NCBI GenBank assembly: GCA_902496595.1
Contig: CABVBV010000063.1
Span: forward strand, 1-11,438
Direction of reading: 5' to 3'
Length of the DNA stretch: 11,438 nt
From: an uncultured Eubacteriales bacterium
Lineage (GTDB): Bacteria > Bacillota > Clostridia > Oscillospirales > Oscillospiraceae
Part shown: in pieces, positions 7,163 to 11,438 of the stretch
Numbering within the stretch: the stretch's first letter is position 1
Layout of the letters: every line of letters begins with the position of its first letter
The notes under the pieces: model-generated
The model's input: only the letters and a program-made list of their open reading frames with translations
The model's database searches: none
Told to the model about the DNA's origin: nothing
Translations under genes and position numbers: made by a program

Positions 7163-7680
7163 AGCTCACAACGGCAAGCAAGATAACGATAGTCCGGGTG
7201 CTGCTCATACCGGCGGTCATCGTGCTCATGTACCTGGACTTTGAGTGGCATATGTACTGCGCCCTCGCCCTGTTCATAATCGCCTCGGTGTCGGACTTCG
7301 TGGACGGCTATATAGCGCGGCACTACCACCAGGTCTCGAACTTCGGGAAGTTTTTGGATCCCCTGGCGGACAAGCTGCTGGTCATCTCGGTCATGCTGGT
7401 GTTCGTGGACATGGAGCTGTTCCCGGCCTGGGTCGCCATCATCGTCGTGGCGAGGGAGCTTGCCGTGACGGGCCTGAGGCTCGTGGCCGTGGAAGGCGGC
7501 AAGGTCATCGCCGCCGCGTGGTCGGGAAAGATCAAGACCGCCTCTACCATGGTCTGCTTCATCCTGCTCATGCTGCCCGTGCCGGACTGGACGGTCACGG
7601 CCTGCTGGGCGGTGGTGCTCGTGACGACGGTGTACTCGGGCGTGGAATACTTCGTGAAAAACGCCTCGGTCTTCAGGTGA
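7159..7680 (+). CDS. pgsA: CDP-diacylglycerol-glycerol-3-phosphate 3-phosphatidyltransferase PgsA
   Basis: PgsA makes phosphatidylglycerol phosphate from CDP-diacylglycerol and glycerol-3-phosphate, the committed step to phosphatidylglycerol and cardiolipin. The 173-residue membrane protein carries a perfect CDP-alcohol phosphatidyltransferase motif, D-x2-DG-x2-AR-x8-G-x3-D-x3-D, using D46, D49, G50, A53, R54, G63, D67 and D71. The N-terminus (LTTASKITIVRVLLIP) and the ARELAVTGLRLVAVEGG segment (98-114) are typical of PgsA rather than of phosphatidylserine synthase. Several hydrophobic segments span the length. The ATG overlaps the rimO stop (ATGA at 7159-7162). The start lies well inside a longer open frame, but only this start gives the family N-terminus. 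A DUF3810 gene begins one base after its stop. Confidence 0.93.
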   Translation: MKLTTASKITIVRVLLIPAVIVLMYLDFEWHMYCALALFIIASVSDFVDGYIARHYHQVSNFGKFLDPLADKLLVISVMLVFVDMELFPAWVAIIVVARELAVTGLRLVAVEGGKVIAAAWSGKIKTASTMVCFILLMLPVPDWTVTACWAVVLVTTVYSGVEYFVKNASVFR

Positions 7681-7681
7681 A

Positions 7682-8812
7682 ATGGAGAAACTCGAAAAGA
7701 AACGGCTCAGAATAAAAGACCTCGCCCCGGTGCGGCTGGGGATAGCCCTGCTCTGCCTCATCGCGGTAATAACGGTGTCCGTCATGCGCGGGAGCGACGA
7801 GGCGATGCTGCGGCTCTATAACGGAGTGACGCACCCCTACCATGTGTTCATGTCGAAGCTCTGCTCGCACGTGGATTTTTCGGTCGCGGAGCTCATATAC
7901 GCCGCGGCAATAATCGGGCTGGGCGTCTATCTGGTGTACGCGGTGTACAGGCTCATCGCGAAGCCGGGAAAGCTCCGGCAGGCGTACAGGCTGGCGCTGA
8001 CCTTCGCCATGGCGGCGCTCATCTTCTGGGCTGGGCTTACGGTGATGTGGGCGCCCTGCTACTACGCGCCGGGCTTCGCGGAGCAGTCCGGAGTGGACGA
8101 CGGGCCGGTGGAGTACGAGGAGCTGGAGACCGTGACGCGCTGGTTCGCGCAGCTCTCGAGCGAATACGCCGAGGAGGTCGAGCGGGACGAGAGCGGCGCA
8201 TACATAGCCGACAGGGACTCGGTGCTAGACCGGGCGGCGGAGGTCTTCGAGGGCGTCGCGGAGCTGTACCCGTTCCTGGACGGCGAGGCGCTCCGGCCGA
8301 AGCCCATCTACTTTTCCAGGATAATGAGCTACCTCGATTTCACGGGCTTTTTCTTCCCGATGACGGGCGAGTCGAACCTGAACATGGACTCGCCGGCCTT
8401 CCTGCTGCCCTCGACGAGCCAGCACGAGATAGCGCACCAGAGGGGCGTCGCGGCGGAGCAGGAGTGCAACTTCGTGGCCGTGCTCTCCTGCCTCGAGTCG
8501 GAATACGCGGACTTCCGCTACGCGGGCGCGGCGCTGGCCTACATATATCTCGGCAACGCCCTCGCGGGAGTCAATTACGACAAATACGGCGAGGTGTACT
8601 ACAGCCTTTCGGAGACGGTCAGGGCCGATCTGAAGGCGCAGTCCGCCTACTGGGCCGAGTTTCGGGACAGTGTGGTGCAGAAGGCGTCGAACACGGTGTA
8701 CGACTCGTTTTTGAAGTCGAACGGGCAGGAGCTGGGGATGCAGAGCTACGGCGCCTGCGTGAACCTGCTCGTACACTATTATATAGATGAAGCAAGGGAG
8801 GCGCTGGGATGA
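7682..8812 (+). CDS. DUF3810 family membrane protein with metalloprotease-like HExxH motif
   Basis: No reaction has been established for this family to my knowledge. The 376 residues begin with a basic cytoplasmic stretch, then three likely membrane helices (about 17-35, 69-92 and 103-123), and then a large domain of about 250 residues that probably lies outside the membrane. That domain contains FFFPMTGESNLNMDSPAFLLPSTSQHEIAHQRGVAAEQECNF, in pieces from about 223 to 264. H248, E249 and H252 form a zinc-peptidase-like HExxH, and E259 or E261 could be a third ligand. The block resembles the DUF3810 consensus 'HELAHQ-G-E-EANF' as I remember it. Proteolytic activity is inference. The ATG is one base after the pgsA stop, with AGG four bases upstream, and the stop overlaps the next start (ATGA), so it is translated as part of a coupled run of envelope genes. 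Confidence 0.82.
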   Translation: MEKLEKKRLRIKDLAPVRLGIALLCLIAVITVSVMRGSDEAMLRLYNGVTHPYHVFMSKLCSHVDFSVAELIYAAAIIGLGVYLVYAVYRLIAKPGKLRQAYRLALTFAMAALIFWAGLTVMWAPCYYAPGFAEQSGVDDGPVEYEELETVTRWFAQLSSEYAEEVERDESGAYIADRDSVLDRAAEVFEGVAELYPFLDGEALRPKPIYFSRIMSYLDFTGFFFPMTGESNLNMDSPAFLLPSTSQHEIAHQRGVAAEQECNFVAVLSCLESEYADFRYAGAALAYIYLGNALAGVNYDKYGEVYYSLSETVRADLKAQSAYWAEFRDSVVQKASNTVYDSFLKSNGQELGMQSYGACVNLLVHYYIDEAREALG

Positions 8813-9441
8813 AAAACAGGGCCTTTTCAGTCTGGACGTCCGCTGTGGATCTCGTGGCGCTGGGATTTCTGACACTGCTGCTGTGCCTGCCGGTGCTGAC
8901 CATCTGCCCTGCGGTGACGGCGCTGTACTACTCCGTGGCGAAGTCGATAAGGCGGGGCCGCGGCGGGCCGTACAGGGAGTATTTCCGCTCGCTCAAGGAG
9001 AACTTCGTGCAGGGCCTGGGTCTGTCGGTGATATTGGCGCTGTTTTGCGCGGCGGGCTTTTTTGCGGCGACGTATGTCGTGAACGAGCCTCTGAGCGAGG
9101 CGGTGGACTTCTTCTACCGGGCTACCTTCGTGTTCGCCTGCCTTGTGGCCTTCATGATACTGGCGCTGGCCTGCCCGGTGCTGAGCCGGTTCCGGCTGAA
9201 GACGGCGCAGGTGCTGCTGTTCGCGCTGAGGCTGCTGGTGCGCTTTCCGCTGCGGACGCTGGGGCTTCTGGCGCTCTGGGCGGCCTTCGGCGCCGGCTGC
9301 TGGTATTTCCCGCCGCTGCTGCTCATAGCGCCCGGCCTGGGCGCCCTGCTCGGCAGTTTCCTCGTGGAGCCGTCGCTCAAACACTATATGCCCGACCGGA
9401 GCGAATTTGGTGAGGGCACAGATACCTGGTACCTGGAATGA
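8809..9441 (+). CDS. DUF624 (YesL-like) integral membrane protein
   Basis: This 210-residue hydrophobic protein looks like a DUF624/YesL family member. The recognisable part is the N-terminal half: a first membrane helix ending in LCLPVLTICPAVTALYYSVAK (26-45, given in the family as 'LPVVTIGPA-TALYY'), then RGRGGPYREYFRSLKENF (49-66), a segment typical of the family. Likely membrane helices are at about 15-40, 68-91, 103-125, 149-166 and 168-185, with an Arg-rich stretch between (RFRLKTAQ and RLLVRFPLRT). The family has no proven activity; in Bacillus yesL lies among carbohydrate-use genes, so transport support is sometimes guessed. Here the neighbours are a DUF3810 protein (four-base overlap) and a secreted SGNH hydrolase (four-base overlap), which points rather to an envelope role. 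That role is inference. Confidence 0.75.
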   Translation: MKNRAFSVWTSAVDLVALGFLTLLLCLPVLTICPAVTALYYSVAKSIRRGRGGPYREYFRSLKENFVQGLGLSVILALFCAAGFFAATYVVNEPLSEAVDFFYRATFVFACLVAFMILALACPVLSRFRLKTAQVLLFALRLLVRFPLRTLGLLALWAAFGAGCWYFPPLLLIAPGLGALLGSFLVEPSLKHYMPDRSEFGEGTDTWYLE

Positions 9442-10244
9442 TGAATATGAAACTCAAACAAAGTATTGCCCTGCTTCTTGTGCTCGCCATCCTGCCGTTC
9501 GGCTGCCTGGCGGCCTCCGACGTGTCCGAGCCGATATTTCTGGACAGCAAGACCGTCCTCATAGGGGACTCTCTGACCTGCCACCTCATAACCTACTTCC
9601 TGAAGCCCCACGACCTGCTCGGAGGCGCGAGCTATATGGCTGCGGCGAACAGCGCGGTGAACTATTACTTTGAAGACTGGTGGCCGCTCAAGCCTCTGGA
9701 GCAAAACGCCTACGGCTGCGAGGTCAGCGAGGGTCTCGAGGGCCTCACCTTCGCAGAGGCGGTGGAGGCCACCGAGGGCAAGTTCACGAGGGTGCTCTTT
9801 CTCATGGGCTCGAACAGCAGCGATTACTCGGTCGTGAGCGACTACACCGTCGTCATCGACCATATGCTAGAGTATTGGCCTGAAGCCACCATCTATATGC
9901 AGACCGTTCCAGACTCCATCACCGGCGCGGTGCTGACCGAGCGGATAAACGGTATCATTGCCGACGCCGTGGCCTACTATGAGGAACAGGGCGACAGCCG
10001 TGTGAAGCTGCTGGACACGAACTCCTGCTGGGGCAGCGGCTGCTACCTGCCTGACGGGGCCCACCTCACCGACCTGGGCATAAAGACCTGGTATGAATAT
10101 CTGGCCGCCAACCTGCCCTCCCAGGGCTACCTGCACAACGGCATCATCGCCGAAACCGTCGCCGAGCTCCGCAGAGCCAGAGCCGAGCTCAAAGCCAGGC
10201 TCCTGGCGGAAAAGTACTTCATAATAAGCCCGCTCGAGAGATAG
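9438..10244 (+). CDS. Secreted SGNH/GDSL hydrolase
   Basis: SGNH hydrolases are Ser-His esterases; clostridial exported ones often act on acyl groups of carbohydrates or cell-wall polymers, but the substrate here is unknown. From the first ATG there are 268 residues. A signal peptide runs over about 4-26 (MKLKQSIALLLVLAILPFG, then CLAAS) with a likely type I cleavage after an Ala near 26. The Cys at 23 is not in a good lipobox. Block I is VLIGDSLT with nucleophile S45; block III is represented by LFLMGSNSSDYS (N126); block V is LPDGAHLTDLG with D206 and H209. A charged C-terminal helix (about 236-258) follows. ATGs at 9438, 9441 and 9447 are all in frame; the first overlaps the DUF624 stop (ATGA), while the third gives the cleanest signal peptide. 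Last gene of the array; a terminator follows. Confidence 0.83.
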   Translation: MMNMKLKQSIALLLVLAILPFGCLAASDVSEPIFLDSKTVLIGDSLTCHLITYFLKPHDLLGGASYMAAANSAVNYYFEDWWPLKPLEQNAYGCEVSEGLEGLTFAEAVEATEGKFTRVLFLMGSNSSDYSVVSDYTVVIDHMLEYWPEATIYMQTVPDSITGAVLTERINGIIADAVAYYEEQGDSRVKLLDTNSCWGSGCYLPDGAHLTDLGIKTWYEYLAANLPSQGYLHNGIIAETVAELRRARAELKARLLAEKYFIISPLER

Positions 10245-10248
10245 ATTA

Positions 10249-10283
10249 GGCGCCTCCGCCCAGACCGCGGAGGCGCCTTTTTT
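10249..10283 (+). terminator. Intrinsic terminator ending the long gene array
   Basis: A perfect 11-bp stem (GGCGCCTCCGC at 10249-10259 pairing with GCGGAGGCGCC at 10267-10277) encloses a 7-base loop and is followed directly by six T residues (10278-10283). It begins four bases after the SGNH hydrolase stop. This is a textbook rho-independent terminator and separates the upstream array from spo0A. Confidence 0.93.
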
Positions 10284-10288
10284 CGACA
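10282..10288 (-). promoter_or_regulatory. Candidate Spo0A box 1
   Basis: On the minus strand this reads TGTCGAA, the Spo0A-box core, and with flanks CTTGTCGAAAA, very close to the Bacillus extended consensus TTTGTCRAAAA. It overlaps the T-tract of the terminator and lies about 210 bases ahead of the spo0A start. The core also occurs by chance in several genes of this window, so the position and flanks carry the argument. Confidence 0.45.
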
Positions 10289-10335
10289 AGCACATTCCTG
10301 ATTCTGGCAGCAAAATAGCGCAAATTATCTTGTTC

Positions 10336-10342
10336 TGTCGAA
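10336..10342 (+). promoter_or_regulatory. Candidate Spo0A box 2
   Basis: TGTCGAA on the plus strand is a perfect Spo0A-box core, with weaker flanks than box 1 (TTCTGTCGAAGC). It is in opposite orientation to box 1, with centres about 54 bases apart, and lies about 157 bases upstream of the spo0A ATG. In Bacillus spo0A is autoregulated through such boxes; the same may hold here. Confidence 0.42.
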
Positions 10343-10392
10343 GCCCGTCGTTTTATGTAAACGAAAACCTGCCATTAAAATGTGTCTCGATA

Positions 10393-10421
10393 TTGCATTA
10401 TTGTTGATTGTATGCTAAATT
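10393..10421 (+). promoter_or_regulatory. Possible sigma-A promoter for spo0A
   Basis: TTGCAT (10393-10398) and TAAATT (10416-10421) are separated by 17 bases in the AT-rich stretch between the Spo0A boxes and the gene. Both hexamers are only moderate matches, and other AT-rich pairings are possible (for example TATATA at 10448-10453). I see no clear sigma-H promoter of the kind used in Bacillus. The region 10284-10498 is clearly the spo0A control region, but the exact start site is uncertain. Confidence 0.3.
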
Positions 10422-10485
10422 ATTACTACAAAAACGGCCATCCTGCTTATATACATACATCGCAGTCCGTGTTTGGAAATAAAAC

Positions 10486-10490
10486 GGAGG
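10486..10490 (+). promoter_or_regulatory. Ribosome binding site fixing the spo0A start
   Basis: GGAGG lies eight bases before the ATG at 10499. It decides the start: the same frame is open further upstream to an ATG at 10382, but that one has no ribosome binding site, and the extra residues do not belong to the family. Confidence 0.85.
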
Positions 10491-10498
10491 TTTGCGTT

Positions 10499-11287
10499 AT
10501 GGAAACTAAGACCCGCGTGTTGATTGTTGACACAAATGACGATCTGCGAAATCTGTTGTCCGCCTACGTGGAGGAGGAAGGCGACATGGAGCTGGTCGGG
10601 GGCACGGGAGACGGGGCCAGGGCTCAGGAGCTGCTGGAGTCGACCAAGCCGGACGTGCTGCTGACCGAGCTGCTGCTCCCGAATCTCGACGGGCTGAGCC
10701 TCATCAGGTCGGCGAAGGAGCTGAGCCCGGGCACCAGGACTCTGGTTTTGACGGGCTTTCTGAGCGAGCGGATAGTGGCCGAATGCTATGAGCTGGGCGT
10801 GTGCTACGTCATACCCAAGCCCTGCGACGCCGCTTCGGTGCTCATGAACATCCGGAGCCTGGCCTCTCCGCTCAGGCGCCTGTCCACGGGCGCGGGCCAG
10901 GCGGTCGCCGTGAAGGCGGAGCCGAGCCTGGAGGTGATGGTGACGGACATAATCCACGAGATCGGAGTCCCGGCGCACATCAAGGGCTATCAGTATCTGC
11001 GCGAAGCGATAATCATCACGATCAACGACATGGACGCGATAAACGCGGTGACGAAGGTGCTCTATCCTGCGGTCGCCAAGCGTTTCAGCACCACCCCTTC
11101 GAGGGTCGAAAGGGCCATCAGGCACGCCATCGAGGTCGCGTGGGACAGGGGCGACATTGAGACCCTGCAGAAGTTCTTCGGCTATACCGTCTCCAATATC
11201 AAGGGCAAACCCACGAACTCCGAGTTCATCGCCATGATAGCCGACTGCCTGAGCCTCAGGCAGAGGGCGGCGGCCTCCGGCAGATAA
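10499..11287 (+). CDS. spo0A: Spo0A-type sporulation regulator with altered phosphorylation site
   Basis: Spo0A is the master response regulator of sporulation entry: once phosphorylated at a receiver Asp it binds TGTCGAA boxes. The 262 residues match the family length (about 265). The C-terminal DNA-binding domain (about 145-262) is strongly conserved, including VTDIIHEIGVPAHIKGYQYL, KRFSTTPSRVERAIRHAIEVAW across the recognition helix (194-215) and FGYTV...KPTNSEFIAM (227-246). The receiver (about 5-122) departs from the norm. Against B. subtilis Spo0A without gaps, the acidic pair DD is D11-T12 (VDTND), and the phosphoacceptor D56 in VLDIIMPHLDG aligns with E57 in LTELLLPNLDG; the codon is GAG. 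The switch Thr (T85, VLTGF) and Lys (K107, IPKPCD) remain. Phosphorylation may therefore be absent or altered. The gene has its own control region and terminator. spoIVB, often the preceding gene, is not there. Confidence 0.93.
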   Translation: METKTRVLIVDTNDDLRNLLSAYVEEEGDMELVGGTGDGARAQELLESTKPDVLLTELLLPNLDGLSLIRSAKELSPGTRTLVLTGFLSERIVAECYELGVCYVIPKPCDAASVLMNIRSLASPLRRLSTGAGQAVAVKAEPSLEVMVTDIIHEIGVPAHIKGYQYLREAIIITINDMDAINAVTKVLYPAVAKRFSTTPSRVERAIRHAIEVAWDRGDIETLQKFFGYTVSNIKGKPTNSEFIAMIADCLSLRQRAAASGR

Positions 11288-11308
11288 CGCGGGCTTGTAC
11301 AGCAAACA

Positions 11309-11346
11309 AAAGAACCTGAGAGCTCCTTGCCGCTCTCAGGTTCTTT
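11309..11346. terminator. Bidirectional intrinsic terminator between spo0A and a convergent gene
   Basis: A perfect 15-bp stem (AAAGAACCTGAGAGC at 11309-11323 with GCTCTCAGGTTCTTT at 11332-11346) has an 8-base loop. The T-rich right arm serves spo0A, which stops 22 bases upstream. On the other strand the left arm reads as a T-rich tail for the minus-strand gene that stops at 11362. One hairpin thus appears to end both transcripts. Confidence 0.88.
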
Positions 11347-11361
11347 CTGTCGTATATTCGC

Positions 11362-11438
11362 TTATATGCCTATCGTCCACATATAGGCATAGGCCTGGGC
11401 CCAGGAGCCGAAGGTCTCGCGCTGCACCATCTCGCGCA
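11362..11438 (-). CDS. C-terminal fragment of an unidentified convergent gene
   Basis: Reading the minus strand from the window edge, 24 codons precede a TAA at 11364-11362. The peptide ends FGSWAQAYAYMWTIGI. I believe it is coding because its codons have the window's habit: nearly all third positions G or C, yet both isoleucines that precede the stop region use ATA. The stop also sits 15 bases before a terminator that works in this direction. The Trp/Tyr-rich tail does not identify a family, and nothing can be said about function. Confidence 0.62.
   Translation of the reverse strand, partial: REMVQRETFGSWAQAYAYMWTIGI

Noticed and set aside
6550..7785. A 411-codon open frame on the minus strand across rimO and pgsA
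   Set aside because: It is antisense to two conserved genes with intact motifs, has Arg/His/Ser-rich composition and no domain that I recognise.
11348..11354. TGTCGTA after spo0A, considered as a third Spo0A box
   Set aside because: One mismatch in a core that is already common in this window, and it lies downstream of both convergent genes.
11365..11391. TATGCCTAT / ATAGGCATA hairpin near the right edge
   Set aside because: It lies within the last codons of the minus-strand gene (repeated Ala-Tyr and the final Ile-Gly-Ile codons explain it) and has no T-tract; the terminator at 11309-11346 is far stronger.
11394..11405. Perfect 12-base palindrome CCTGGGCCCAGG
   Set aside because: It falls in the coding end of the convergent gene (Ser-Trp-Ala-Gln-Ala codons), occurs once, and has no partner site.
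1..11438. CRISPR arrays, tRNA or rRNA genes, insertion sequences and phage genes
   Set aside because: I saw no regularly spaced repeats, no tRNA-like cloverleaf, no transposase or integrase motifs and no long direct repeats; nearly all the sequence is accounted for by conserved genes.

Overview
The window is about 11.4 kb of GC-rich DNA from a Firmicute, most likely a high-GC member of the Clostridia. The main evidence is a full-length Spo0A-type regulator, which is confined to endospore-forming lineages. A YqhQ/DUF1385-prmC pair and a DUF624 (YesL-like) protein agree with this. Codon use is distinctive: ATA is the favoured isoleucine codon and AGG is common for arginine, despite very strong GC preference at other third positions. 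I do not try to name a genus.

Layout. (1) Positions 1-483, minus strand: the N-terminal 161 residues of an Sfp-type 4'-phosphopantetheinyl transferase, cut by the window edge. (2) Positions 484-638: a divergent promoter region with a TATAAT -10 box on each strand. (3) Positions 639-10244, plus strand: eleven genes with gaps of at most 33 bases and frequent stop/start overlaps, consistent with one long operon or a few nested ones. The order is OmpR-type response regulator, histidine kinase, YqhQ-like protein, prmC, recA, recX, rimO, pgsA, DUF3810 membrane metalloprotease-like protein, DUF624 membrane protein and a secreted SGNH hydrolase. It ends at a strong intrinsic terminator (10249-10283). 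(4) Positions 10284-10498: the spo0A upstream region, AT-rich, with two perfect Spo0A-box cores (one overlapping the terminator T-tract) and a good ribosome binding site. (5) Positions 10499-11287: spo0A. (6) Positions 11309-11346: a perfect 15-bp stem that can terminate transcription in both directions. (7) Positions 11362-11438, minus strand: the last 24 codons of an unidentified convergent gene.

The long array combines signal transduction (two-component pair), translation quality (PrmC on release factors, RimO on ribosomal protein S12), recombination (RecA with its modulator RecX), phospholipid synthesis (PgsA) and three envelope proteins without a fixed function. Usual neighbours are missing: prfA does not follow prmC, and spoIVB does not precede spo0A.

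The most interesting observation is in Spo0A. The DNA-binding half is almost textbook, but in the receiver the phosphoacceptor Asp is replaced by Glu (E57) and one of the two acidic-pocket Asp residues by Thr (T12), while the switch Thr and Lys remain. This suggests a Spo0A that is not switched by the normal phosphorelay, possibly locked in an active-like state. Two candidate 0A boxes upstream of the same gene suggest self-regulation.
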